From positions 124,001-188,000 of the forward strand of contig JBGAKH010000006.1 of the NCBI GenBank assembly GCA_044224515.1: a DNA stretch of 64,000 nt, written 5' to 3'. This document shows, piece by piece, positions 1 through 8,356 of the stretch (position 1 is the first letter of the stretch; every line of letters begins with the position of its first letter). The DNA comes from JBBATK01 sp044224515 (lineage in GTDB: Bacteria; Bacteroidota; Ignavibacteria; Kapaibacteriales; NICIL-2). Under the pieces are notes generated by a model, which was not told the DNA's origin, searched no databases, and saw only the letters and a program-made list of their open reading frames with translations. The position numbers and the translations under genes were made by a program.

Positions 1-86
1 TCGTTTTTTTTAGACCTGATAGTTGGGAAGTACAACCAAGGACTACCCGGCTAAAGCCCAACGTGACGAAGGGAGCTAGGCAGCAG

Positions 87-102
87 CTGTTCAATTGAAC
101 AG
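87..102. promoter_or_regulatory. 16-bp perfect palindrome, possible operator
   Basis: CTGTTCAATTGAACAG is an exact dyad, 58 bases beyond the stop of the aspartokinase gene. It fits the CTGT-N8-ACAG spacing known from enterobacterial LexA boxes. LexA boxes in this part of the tree differ, so the factor is unknown. It would lie upstream of any leftward gene beginning before base 1. The rest of bases 1-159 shows no gene. Confidence 0.35.
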
Positions 103-159
103 ACAAGTGCCGTTTCAACAGGGGCATCTGCGAACTGAAACATGAGTGAGCTGAGTTGT

Positions 160-1500
160 CTAGGTTTGCAATAAGATGGAGTGTAAGTTTCTGTACAAGC
201 TCTCCGCGGAGTCGCTGCGACATATGACCACACTCGTATGCTCGGTTTCCATCCAGGAACATCGAAGTATATCCTCCGAAGGCTCATGCGTCGCGACCGT
301 CGAGGCTAAACGTTGCAGAGGGAGGTCGGGCGTGTGAATGAGCACAATGCAGTCAACTCCGTCGTGACGTGTCGATGAAACATCGTCAGGTAAACGCGAG
401 ATGAGAGCAGAGCATGACTCCGGATCGATACACACGCTAAGAGCCGAACTGCCGCTGCTTAAATGATGAAGACCGGCCAATTCAGTCGCACAGCGAATGG
501 CTTCAGTTCGAAGTCCTTGTGCTGCAGTAAGTGAACGCGCTTGCATGTGGATGACGCTCACTGCTGGAATACGCAAAGCCACGCCCAAGCTTCGGGCACT
601 GTGATCTGCGTCAATACGTGTCGATGGACCATCCGGATTGCGGAGATGGCGCACGTTCATCGTTATGTTTGCCGCACGCAAGGGTTCGATCATACTCGGG
701 TAAAGCAGCTTGAGGCCGGCAGCTGCCAAGGTGTATGCCTGTGCGTAACTCAGTTGTGGAATGAGGCGAGCATTGTTCACGACGGATGGATCGGCACTGC
801 GAAGTCCTTCAACATCGGTGTACACTGTCAGCTCCTCAGCATGGAGGAGTTGCGCCATAAGAGCCGCGCTGAGATTCGAACTTTCCCGACCCATCGTGGT
901 GGTGTGTCCACCTTCCGAACGCGCTATAAAACCGGCCATAATCACAATCTTCCCCGAATCTAATATCGGTAAGAGAAGGCGTGCAGAGTTGTAATGACTT
1001 TCGCGACGCAGGGGACGAGCCGCACCATGGGTGCCATCCGTAACAATGATCTCTTCTGCGTTCACGGTTTGCGTCGTGATGCCTTGATCGCCCAAGTAAA
1101 GTCCGATAAGTACCGAAGCGATGTGTTCACCAAACGCAAGCACTTTGTCTCGAATACGAGGGGTGAGTTGCTTGGTGATAGCAATACCCCTAAGAAGTTG
1201 TAATATCTCCGCTCTCGATTGTTCTACGTAGCGAGCAAACGTCTGTTTGGAGTCGACACTGTGGAGCAACGCCTCAGACCAAGATTGTGTGCGCCGCAGA
1301 AGATCATCGCAGCGTTGTTCGGCACGCTCGGCCGAGTCGATGGCAAGTGTGCAGCATGCGTCGAGCTCCCGGGTACTGTTGCTAAGCGCAGATACAATGA
1401 CTAAACAGGGCGAAGATGTGCGCTGTCGAAGAATTTCCGCCATTGCCATAAAATCCTCTGCACTGCGAAGGATGGATCCGCCAAACTTTAAGACGTGCAT
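160..1500 (-). CDS. lysC: Aspartate kinase
   Basis: Phosphorylates aspartate with ATP, the entry step to lysine/diaminopimelate, threonine and methionine. The 446-residue protein begins with the kinase signature KFGGS (residues 5-9). It carries the substrate-loop motif FGEHIAS near 123 and the nucleotide-binding stretch MGRESSNLSAA near 203-213, followed by YTDVEGLRSADP. Residues from about 300 onward fit the ACT-type regulatory tail of monofunctional aspartokinases, so no homoserine dehydrogenase is fused. It is the last gene of a minus-strand run after ccmB and an amino-acid permease, 54 bases from the permease stop. The ACT tail makes feedback inhibition by an end-product amino acid likely, but which one cannot be read from the sequence. 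dapF of the same pathway lies at 52.1 kb. Confidence 0.93.
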   Translation of the reverse strand: MHVLKFGGSILRSAEDFMAMAEILRQRTSSPCLVIVSALSNSTRELDACCTLAIDSAERAEQRCDDLLRRTQSWSEALLHSVDSKQTFARYVEQSRAEILQLLRGIAITKQLTPRIRDKVLAFGEHIASVLIGLYLGDQGITTQTVNAEEIIVTDGTHGAARPLRRESHYNSARLLLPILDSGKIVIMAGFIARSEGGHTTTMGRESSNLSAALMAQLLHAEELTVYTDVEGLRSADPSVVNNARLIPQLSYAQAYTLAAAGLKLLYPSMIEPLRAANITMNVRHLRNPDGPSTRIDADHSARSLGVALRIPAVSVIHMQARSLTAAQGLRTEAIRCATELAGLHHLSSGSSALSVCIDPESCSALISRLPDDVSSTRHDGVDCIVLIHTPDLPLQRLASTVATHEPSEDILRCSWMETEHTSVVICRSDSAESLYRNLHSILLQT

Positions 1501-1554
1501 GACTAGAACAGACTGTGATGTATAAAATACTCGGCCTTGTTAGGCACTCAGACG

Positions 1555-2925
1555 TTAGATGTTAGAATCGACAGAACTTTTGTGAACTTCCGGGCCTTGA
1601 AACGGAAACCAAAAGCGACGACGGCCGACAACGAGGTAGACGATAACACCTATTACTGCCATACCCAAACCCATGAGTATGGCATCGGTCGAGCGTGTAC
1701 TGAAAAGCCACAACCAGATCAGAATGGAGCAGACGAGCGGCAAGGGATAGAGGAGCATGCGGAAGGGCAATGCACCACTACCTACACGTTGCCGGTACAA
1801 AACCAGACCAACGGTCTGCGCCACAAACTGAACAAGGATTCGCATGGTGAGGATCATAGCCACCACGACCTTCAGGTCGAGAAACACGATGCTCATCACG
1901 AAAGACAAAGCTCCAATAAAAAGTAATGATACATGAGGGAAGTCCTGCGTGGGATGCAAGCGTGCAAAAACATGAAAGAAGTTTCCTTCCTTTGCGGCAG
2001 CGTATGGAATACGTGAGTATCCAAGAACGACGGCGAAGAGCGACGACAATGCGATGATTAAGACAAGAGTTGTAGCGAGCACGGCGGCTTGAGAACCATA
2101 GATACGCTCGATGAAACTGCTGACAATAAACTGCTTTTCGTGCACTTCAGACATCGGAATGACTGCACAAAGACTAAGCTGCATCAAGATGTACAGCAGA
2201 GTTATTCCGCCAATGGAGATGAAAATGCTGCGAGGTATGTTTTTCTCGGGAGAACGTATCTCAGAACCCAGGTGACACACATTGTAGTATCCAAGAAAGG
2301 CATAGACGGTGCTTTGCATGGCGTTCCCGAGATTGCTGAACCACTGAGCGTTAATCGTTGTAGAAGCAGGGCTGAAGTTCAACAAGAGGTCGGTGTTCAT
2401 GTGACTTAAGCCCCCGACTATGATCCAACCCATCGTAAGAATGACACAAGCCCAGAGCACAACGGAGATCTTTGCCAATGTCTCGATCTTTCGGTACAAT
2501 ACGGCAACTATAAACAGCACCACTGTGCCACTTACGATTCTGTGTTCAAGCCCATCCTGGAGCGGATAGAGGTAACTAAAGTAGTTCGCGAAGCCTATTG
2601 CTCCGGATGCTACAACAAACGATGACTGAAAAACGGTTTGCCAAATAAACAGGAATGACATCAACTGACCCCACCGTGCCGTACCGTATGATTCACGCAG
2701 AAACACGTAGCTACCACCTGCCTGTGGCATTGCAGCACCTAGCTCAGACCAGACAAACGCATCGAGTACAGCTAACAGCGCACCTGCCACCCAGGCAACT
2801 ACACTCATGCTGCCACCCATGATGACCATCACGGACGAGGTCACCACGAATGGTCCAATGCCAACCATGTCGATCATGTTCAACGCGGTAGCTTGGAGCA
2901 ATGAAATGTTCTGTTTCATTGACAT
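1555..2925 (-). CDS. APC-superfamily amino-acid permease
   Basis: Integral membrane protein of 456 residues with about twelve hydrophobic segments, the size of the amino acid-polyamine-organocation family. The first helix contains the glycine-rich MVGIGPFVV motif that forms the substrate backbone-binding break in this fold, followed by AAMPQAGGSYVFLRESYG between helices 2 and 3. Substrate is probably an amino acid, but the sequence does not say which. The ATG abuts the ccmB stop codon directly (TAAATG), so the two are translationally coupled. The aspartokinase gene follows on the same strand. A lysine-family amino acid as substrate would fit that neighbour, but this is only inference. Confidence 0.85.
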   Translation of the reverse strand: MSMKQNISLLQATALNMIDMVGIGPFVVTSSVMVIMGGSMSVVAWVAGALLAVLDAFVWSELGAAMPQAGGSYVFLRESYGTARWGQLMSFLFIWQTVFQSSFVVASGAIGFANYFSYLYPLQDGLEHRIVSGTVVLFIVAVLYRKIETLAKISVVLWACVILTMGWIIVGGLSHMNTDLLLNFSPASTTINAQWFSNLGNAMQSTVYAFLGYYNVCHLGSEIRSPEKNIPRSIFISIGGITLLYILMQLSLCAVIPMSEVHEKQFIVSSFIERIYGSQAAVLATTLVLIIALSSLFAVVLGYSRIPYAAAKEGNFFHVFARLHPTQDFPHVSLLFIGALSFVMSIVFLDLKVVVAMILTMRILVQFVAQTVGLVLYRQRVGSGALPFRMLLYPLPLVCSILIWLWLFSTRSTDAILMGLGMAVIGVIVYLVVGRRRFWFPFQGPEVHKSSVDSNI

Positions 2926-3588
2926 TTAGTCGTTCCAGAGAAATGGAAAGAGCCACCAACAGATTATAGTCAGAACGATGCCGTAGCTGAGCATGATTCC
3001 TAAGTTGGGAAGGATGTATTGCCAGGCAGTTCCGGCAACTCCCATGCTTGTTGCGTCCACCCCAAGAAACAGTACGGGTAAGACAAGAGGAAAGCTCAAG
3101 ACCGGAAGCAAAGCTCCTTTTGCTTGCGAACGAGCAATCATAGCTGCACTCATCGTCATTGCAACCGAAACCGCATAGCTGCCTACGACAAGTGCAAGCA
3201 GGAAGCGAAGAGGCTCAGCAACGAGCGACAGTTCAAAAACGATTGTGCAGAGAAAAGACGAAACGATCACCATGATCACTGCCAGCCCTACATTGTAAAG
3301 TAACTTCCCAAAGAATACAGATGGAGCTGTGCTTACAATCTGAAGATACAACAACGTCCCACGTTCTTCCTCACTTACAAAACTCTTCGCCATGCCTACT
3401 GAAGAGCTAAACACGAGAAGCAGCCATATAATCCCGCTAAACAACTCAGGGCTGAGTTGTTGTCCGCCGCTGGCAAAGAGCACAGTCACCACGCTGTTCA
3501 GTACAAACAGAAGCAGTGCGAAGATCGCCTGACGATTTCGCCACTCGCTTTGAAGGTCTTTCTTGAAAACAGACAAAAAGCGCGACAT
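2926..3588 (-). CDS. ccmB: Heme exporter permease CcmB
   Basis: Membrane subunit of the CcmABCD complex that handles heme for cytochrome c maturation at the inner membrane. The 220-residue length matches CcmB, with six hydrophobic segments. The N-terminal cytoplasmic stretch KDLQSEWRNRQ leads into helix 1, and SFVSEEERGTLLYLQ between helices 2 and 3 is the family's characteristic cytosolic loop. The start is supported by GAGGTG five bases before the ATG. No ccmA or other ccm gene is adjacent. A CcmC/CcsA-like protein is 26 kb away at 29.1 kb, so the maturation genes are scattered or partly outside the window. Confidence 0.88.
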   Translation of the reverse strand: MSRFLSVFKKDLQSEWRNRQAIFALLLFVLNSVVTVLFASGGQQLSPELFSGIIWLLLVFSSSVGMAKSFVSEEERGTLLYLQIVSTAPSVFFGKLLYNVGLAVIMVIVSSFLCTIVFELSLVAEPLRFLLALVVGSYAVSVAMTMSAAMIARSQAKGALLPVLSFPLVLPVLFLGVDATSMGVAGTAWQYILPNLGIMLSYGIVLTIICWWLFPFLWND

Positions 3589-3621
3589 ACTGCACCTCGC
3601 GACGATGCGTTAATCAATGAT

Positions 3622-3653
3622 AAAAAAAAAGCGCCCTCAACTTTGAAGGCGCT
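3622..3653 (-). terminator. Intrinsic terminator of the Lys/Ala-rich secreted protein gene
   Basis: Arms GCGCCTTCAA and TTGAGGGCGC (one mismatch, two-base loop, read on the minus strand) are followed by nine consecutive T. It sits 24 bases after the stop of the 85-residue gene. Confidence 0.85.
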
Positions 3654-3676
3654 CAGCATTTCGTAGTTACTATAAC

Positions 3677-3934
3677 TTACTTCGCTTCTTTCTTAGCTGC
3701 CTTAGCTTCTTTTACATCTTTCTTTGCAGCTTTAACTTCTTTCTTAGCTGCCTTGAGGTCTGCCTTAGCTGCTGCTTTATCGCCAGCCTTCGCGTCCTTC
3801 TTAGCTTCCTTCACATCAGCCTTAGCTTCCTTCATGTGTTGCTTAGCTTCCTTCATTTCCTTCTTCGGACCATCTGCTACAACGAGAGTGGACATGAAGG
3901 CAATTGCAGCCAAGAGAGAGATCAGTTTACGCAT
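3677..3934 (-). CDS. Small secreted Lys/Ala-rich repeat protein (85 aa)
   Basis: Function unknown. The protein has a classical signal peptide (MRKLISLLAAIAF then STLVVA, cleavage near residue 20). The mature part of about 65 residues is almost only Lys, Ala, Glu and Asp, built from repeated KEAK, KADLK and KAAKK units, so one long charged helix or coiled coil is expected. The start at 3934 is chosen over an upstream in-frame codon because a GGAG box lies eight bases ahead of it and the extension lacks a signal peptide. It has its own strong terminator, so it is probably a monocistronic and perhaps abundant transcript. The composition resembles periplasmic acid-shock proteins of the Asr type or histone-like tails, but I see no homology signal. 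Confidence 0.7.
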   Translation of the reverse strand: MRKLISLLAAIAFMSTLVVADGPKKEMKEAKQHMKEAKADVKEAKKDAKAGDKAAAKADLKAAKKEVKAAKKDVKEAKAAKKEAK

Positions 3935-4224
3935 TGAATAACTCCAGATAAATAGTGAAAAAGTACTGTGTTCGAAGATACTAAAAAGATGAGCCTTGGA
4001 GCTAAAAAACCAGCGGTGAAATGCCCGAGTGGAAAAGTATCTTTGCGGCGCTTGTTTGTCATTGACATTAACACGCTTCGCTCTTATTACTTCGTCTGTA
4101 TGTGAAGAGGGACAGAGGGAACGGAGTAGGTCCAATCGATGAGACGACCTCTTGTTAAGGTCTTGCTGCGCAAGCCCTCGTGGAATGTTAAAATCAAGAA
4201 CATCACTGAAAGCCAAAGGACTCT

Positions 4225-5364
4225 ATGTTTTCATCATTACTCGTGGTAGAGTGCGCTTCCGTGTTAGCCGGCCCTCAAGTAGGTCAGTTCTTCGCCGAGC
4301 TGGGTGCTAGGGTTATTAAGGTTGAACATGCTGAGGTAGGCGGTGATGTTACACGATCGTGGAAGCTGGCATCAGAGTCCGGCCACGCAGACAGAAGTGC
4401 ATACTTCCTTAGCACCAATAGTTCAAAGGAGTCAATCGGTTTGAACTTGGCAAAGAAGGAAGACCTCGACCTTTTGGGGCGCATGATTGATCGAGCCGAT
4501 GTTCTACTTCACAACTACAAACGATCCGACGTAGAAAAGTTTGGTTTGGACTATGCCTCGTGCAGTCTAAGAAATCCGGGCTTAATCTATGCCTCGATCA
4601 GTGGCTATGGTAAAGACGATCCTCGCGTTGGATACGATGCTGTTATTCAAGCCGAAAGTGGATTTATGTCTATAAATGGTCAACCTCAAAGCGCACCGAC
4701 AAAACTGCCCGTTGCACTGATGGACGTGCTCGCAGCTCAACAACTGCGTCAGGCCATACTGTTGGCTCTCATCGAACGTATGAATAGCAAGAAAGGCTCA
4801 GAGGTGCATTGTTCACTGCGAGACGCTGCGATTTGCTCATTGGTAAATCAAGCTTCAAATGTGCTCAATGCACACGTAGAGCCGACGCAAAGCGGAAGTG
4901 ATCACCCAAACATTGCGCCTTATGGTACACTCTTTCAGACTTCGGATCAACGATGGCTCTTAGTGGCAATTGGCACAGACCAACAATTCCGTTCACTTTG
5001 TCGGGTCTTGAATTTAGCGGACCAAGATCGCTTTTCAACCAATCACTTGCGCGTACAAAACCGTGCTGCTTTGTCGGAAGTACTCCGTGAAGCCATCGCA
5101 ATGTTCGAATCGGAGATAATTCTTTCACGTTGCCGCGCTGCTCTCATTCCGGCAGCATGTGTTACTACAATCGGGGAAGCACTGGGTTTGGAATCAGAGC
5201 ATCTGTTGTCGCGTCACGAAGATGCAACGGTTGGATTACGAACGATAGGCTTCACCGCAAGTTTTCTGAAGGCCAAGCCGCTCAGTGCAGCGCCACATCT
5301 CGATGAACAGGGGCAGAGCATTCGAGAGGAGTTTGCTTCTATTGCAGGCACTCCTAAGAGCTAA
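4225..5364 (+). CDS. Family III CoA-transferase (CaiB/BaiF type)
   Basis: Moves CoA between an acyl-CoA and a carboxylic acid; the particular acids cannot be deduced. The 379 residues begin with the family's N-terminal Rossmann region (VVECASVLAGP and FFAELGARVIKVE). The motif YDAVIQAESG holds the catalytic aspartate at about position 138, and ISGYGKDDP precedes it. AAGGA five bases before the ATG supports the start. It stands alone, facing the 85-residue secreted protein upstream and converging with a peptidase downstream. Alpha-methylacyl-CoA racemases share this fold, so racemase activity is an alternative. Confidence 0.85.
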   Translation: MFSSLLVVECASVLAGPQVGQFFAELGARVIKVEHAEVGGDVTRSWKLASESGHADRSAYFLSTNSSKESIGLNLAKKEDLDLLGRMIDRADVLLHNYKRSDVEKFGLDYASCSLRNPGLIYASISGYGKDDPRVGYDAVIQAESGFMSINGQPQSAPTKLPVALMDVLAAQQLRQAILLALIERMNSKKGSEVHCSLRDAAICSLVNQASNVLNAHVEPTQSGSDHPNIAPYGTLFQTSDQRWLLVAIGTDQQFRSLCRVLNLADQDRFSTNHLRVQNRAALSEVLREAIAMFESEIILSRCRAALIPAACVTTIGEALGLESEHLLSRHEDATVGLRTIGFTASFLKAKPLSAAPHLDEQGQSIREEFASIAGTPKS

Positions 5365-5417
5365 CAAATGGAGCGTTAACAACAGACGCAGCGTAGTATT
5401 GAGATGCCTTCCGGATG

Positions 5418-5436
5418 CAAGGGGAAGACTCCCTTG
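5418..5436. terminator. Short hairpin between convergent genes
   Basis: CAAGGG pairs with CCCTTG across a seven-base loop, midway between the CoA-transferase and Xaa-Pro peptidase stops. No long T run follows on either strand, so termination is only plausible. Confidence 0.35.
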
Positions 5437-5463
5437 TTCATAAGACCGAAACAGGCATTTCGG

Positions 5464-6873
5464 TTAAGGCTTCCCGCGCATCAAAGCCTCAATGTCGTCG
5501 ATGCTACGTGGAAGAGAGCGACTCATATTCACAGGGCCGCTCGGACTAACATAAATATCGTCTTCGATACGAACTCCGATGTTCCACCACTTTTTGTCGC
5601 ATCGACTACCGACCGGGATGTACACTCCCGGCTCAACGGTCATCACCACTCCGGGTTGAAGCGTGGCATACGTTCCAAGATCATGAACATCAAGTCCAAG
5701 ATAGTGGGAGGTGCCGTGCATAAAGTACGTAGATACTTCTGAGGTGTCGCTGATTATACCCAAGCGCAGCAGTCCGCGGGCAACAACTTGTACCGCTGCT
5801 TTGTGAGAGGCACGAAAAGAATTGCCGGCTCTACACGCTGCAATCCCGGAATCTTGAGCCTCAAGTACGATAGAGTAGATTGCTCGTTGTTCCTGATTGA
5901 AGCGTCCGTCAATTGGGAAGGTTCGAGTGATGTCGGCAGTATAGCCATGGTACTCGGCACCACAATCAGCTAAGATGAGATCACCTTGTCTTGTCACTTT
6001 GCGATTCGTTTGATAGTGCAGAATACAGGCGTTGTAGCCACTGCCTACAATACTTGGATATCCCACGTCTTCAGCACCGCCCCGTGTAAAATGGTATTGC
6101 ATGACGGCTTCGAGTTCGTACTCGTGCATACCGGCTTTTGCAGCGAGCATTGTCGCCCGATGTGCATCCACGCTGATGTCTATAGCTTTTTGGAGGAGAC
6201 GTAGTTCGTCTTCATCTTTGATCTCTCGCATTTTTGCAAGGTCAGCTAAGGAAGTTTTAATGTAAACATCCGGGTGCCGCTCATGCACAAAGTCCTTGGC
6301 GTGTTGTTCAACCGAGATGCGTTGGCCTGCTACCGGGTCATGCACCGCAGAGGTGGGGAGTGCAGACGCGATGAACAAGGTGTCACGCTGTACCAATAGG
6401 GTGTCAAGTAGAGCACTGAGACGCGAATAGTCCACCACAGTGCTAAAGCCCAATATACTTCGTGCCTCATCGTGTCCCATTGTAATCCCGGTCCAAGCCT
6501 CGCGGCGTGGGTCGCGTTGCGGGAGAGCAAGGAACTGGCTCACCAGCACACCGTCGATCATAGCCCCACCGGGTATCAACACGAGAGCACACTTCTGCTC
6601 GGTACATCCGCTCAAGTACAAGAGGTTTGAATTCTGGCGGTACTCGTAGTCAACATCGTTTTGTCGATTCCGCACATCGGCACTGTAGAGAACAATCAGG
6701 CTCTTGGGACTATGAGCGTTTAAAATGCGATCTCGTCGCTCCTGATAGATGCGCACCGGACTGCGATCCGTGTCTTCAAGAACGTATGCTTGTTTCGGAC
6801 TTTGACACATGAGTGTCGTAACATTCCATGCGCTCAGCAGGAGTGTGATAAAGAAAAACCTCATGGTGCTCAT
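5464..6873 (-). CDS. Secreted Xaa-Pro aminopeptidase (M24B)
   Basis: Removes N-terminal residues preceding proline, using a two-metal pita-bread active site. About 469 residues from the chosen start, near the usual 430-470. An N-terminal hydrophobic stretch (MRFFFITLLLSAWNVTTLM) looks like a signal peptide, so it probably acts in the periplasm. The N-terminal creatinase-like domain has DYEYRQNSNLLYLSG. Metal ligands are visible in LADCGAEYHGYTADITRTF, FMHGTSHYLGLDVHD, MTVEPGVYIP and GVRIEDD. An in-frame codon at 6918 would add 15 polar residues ahead of the signal peptide and is less likely; a weak purine-rich AGG box precedes 6873. Confidence 0.88.
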   Translation of the reverse strand: MSTMRFFFITLLLSAWNVTTLMCQSPKQAYVLEDTDRSPVRIYQERRDRILNAHSPKSLIVLYSADVRNRQNDVDYEYRQNSNLLYLSGCTEQKCALVLIPGGAMIDGVLVSQFLALPQRDPRREAWTGITMGHDEARSILGFSTVVDYSRLSALLDTLLVQRDTLFIASALPTSAVHDPVAGQRISVEQHAKDFVHERHPDVYIKTSLADLAKMREIKDEDELRLLQKAIDISVDAHRATMLAAKAGMHEYELEAVMQYHFTRGGAEDVGYPSIVGSGYNACILHYQTNRKVTRQGDLILADCGAEYHGYTADITRTFPIDGRFNQEQRAIYSIVLEAQDSGIAACRAGNSFRASHKAAVQVVARGLLRLGIISDTSEVSTYFMHGTSHYLGLDVHDLGTYATLQPGVVMTVEPGVYIPVGSRCDKKWWNIGVRIEDDIYVSPSGPVNMSRSLPRSIDDIEALMRGKP

Positions 6874-6954
6874 TCGTGACCTGCCTGTGGCAAAAAGTGA
6901 TGGTGCGAATCTACTCAAAGCTCGGTGTCGGGCAAGTTGTGTCGCGATTTTGTC

Positions 6955-7761
6955 TTACTCAGCCTTAACGACGGTCGCAACGTCAACAAACAGCGCGCCG
7001 GATTCCAATAGGAGTTGTGCGATGGAATTGAGCGTCGACCCTGTCGTGAGTACATCGTCCACAAGAAGTATTCTTTTGTTGAAGACTAGTGAAGGATGAG
7101 CACACAATTGAAAGGCACCTTCAACATTTCGTCGACGTTCTGCGTTCGACAATTTCGTCTGAGAACCGGTGTAGCGGATTCGGGTGATGAGCTGAGTGTT
7201 GATTTCGATTGTAAGAATCTGGGCGATGCCACGGGCAATAGCCTCTGCCTGATTGTAGCCTCGTTCACGTGCACGCGCAGCGTGCACAGGAACCGGAACC
7301 AGAAGATCATATTCATTCATCCGCCGGAAGTAAAGCAAAGCTCCAAGCTCGCGTCCCAATTCAGTCCCAAGAGTTTCTATGCCTCGATATTTCAGTGCGT
7401 GCAGAGCGACGAGGATGCCATCGCGGTCAGAGCGCATTGCATGAAAGCGAGCTATTGCAAAGCGAATACACAGCGAATCGTCGCTAACATTGCGCAACAG
7501 ATCGTTACTGAGCTGTTCAGGGTATGGAGCCGGTTCCAAACTCGCATAACAAACAGGACAGATAGAGTCGCTGAGTCCGGAGGAACGCGGAATGAGATGC
7601 TGACACAACAGGCAATTGCGAGGAAGTACAAGGTCGAGCCAAGCCTTTACCGTAGCTTCAAGCGACTGTTTTATACAGATCAACCATCCCGAGTGCACAA
7701 TTTTCACATTCAATTCCTCAGCAATTCGTCGAAATTTGCGATGTTTGCTTTGCTTTTCCAT
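6955..7761 (-). CDS. ComF-family phosphoribosyltransferase-like protein
   Basis: Homologues of ComF/GntX help naturally competent bacteria take up or process single-stranded DNA, though many have no tested role. The 268-residue protein shows a four-cysteine zinc finger (NCLLC ... ICPVC) near residues 49-75. A type I phosphoribosyltransferase domain follows, with the PRPP-binding loop ILLVDDVLTTGSTL near the C-terminus and GYNQAEAIARG before it. The first 40 residues are not conserved-looking, so a start further inside is possible. It is divergent from the DUF971 gene with only 30 bases between the two starts. Confidence 0.85.
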   Translation of the reverse strand: MEKQSKHRKFRRIAEELNVKIVHSGWLICIKQSLEATVKAWLDLVLPRNCLLCQHLIPRSSGLSDSICPVCYASLEPAPYPEQLSNDLLRNVSDDSLCIRFAIARFHAMRSDRDGILVALHALKYRGIETLGTELGRELGALLYFRRMNEYDLLVPVPVHAARARERGYNQAEAIARGIAQILTIEINTQLITRIRYTGSQTKLSNAERRRNVEGAFQLCAHPSLVFNKRILLVDDVLTTGSTLNSIAQLLLESGALFVDVATVVKAE

Positions 7762-7791
7762 GTCACCAGAGATTGACCGAGTAGCTGCGCT

Positions 7792-8178
7792 ATGCCCTCA
7801 TATGTTCCAATTTCAATTCAACGTCCTAAACCCTATTTGCTCCGTTTGACCTGGGACGATGGGACCGACTTGACGGTTACACTCGAAAAGTTTCGAGAGG
7901 AATGTCCTTGCGCTCTATGCAAAGGGGAGACTATTATGGGGACGACGTACTTCGTTGGAATTAAACAATTTAATCCTGGAATGAATGAGCTAGTTTCCTT
8001 GGTACCTGTGGGAAACTATGGCGTACAGGCTGCCTGGAAAGATGGCCATGATTCGGGCATTTATACGTGGGATCAACTCCGAACGATAGCGCTGAAGCAC
8101 TCACTGTCTGCCAATGAGCTAAGAGGACTGGAAGAGCAGGAACGTAGTTCTGCAAACGGCAGATCGAGCCAACAGTAG
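7792..8178 (+). CDS. DUF971 (GBBH-like N-terminal) protein
   Basis: A 128-residue protein matching the stand-alone DUF971 family, related to the N-terminal domain of gamma-butyrobetaine hydroxylase. The pattern RLTWDDGTDLTVTLEKFREECPCALCKGE contains the family's typical hydrophobic strand, aspartates and CxxC pair. Later comes VGNYGVQAAWKDGHDSGIYTW, the end of the domain. In other bacteria such proteins are linked to iron-sulphur cluster carriers; nothing in this sequence proves that role here. It is divergent from the ComF gene, and a weak 8-bp inverted repeat (8235-8267) without a T tract follows it. Confidence 0.8.
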   Translation: MPSYVPISIQRPKPYLLRLTWDDGTDLTVTLEKFREECPCALCKGETIMGTTYFVGIKQFNPGMNELVSLVPVGNYGVQAAWKDGHDSGIYTWDQLRTIALKHSLSANELRGLEEQERSSANGRSSQQ

Positions 8179-8356
8179 CTCAAAACAAAGCTAGGACTCG
8201 TGTTTTACACCCTGCAGCGAGTTGAGCGACTTCACGAAGATCATAGAGTACTACAATGAGATCTTCGAGATACTAAACAGGTCTAAACACTGATGAGCTG
8301 AGACATCCGGCGATCACAGGGCATGAATTCAATCACGAAAATTTACAAAGCAGAAT

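Noticed and set aside
3935..4216. N-terminal extension of the Lys/Ala-rich protein
   Set aside because: The signal peptide and GGAG box place the start at 3934; the extension has no coding character.
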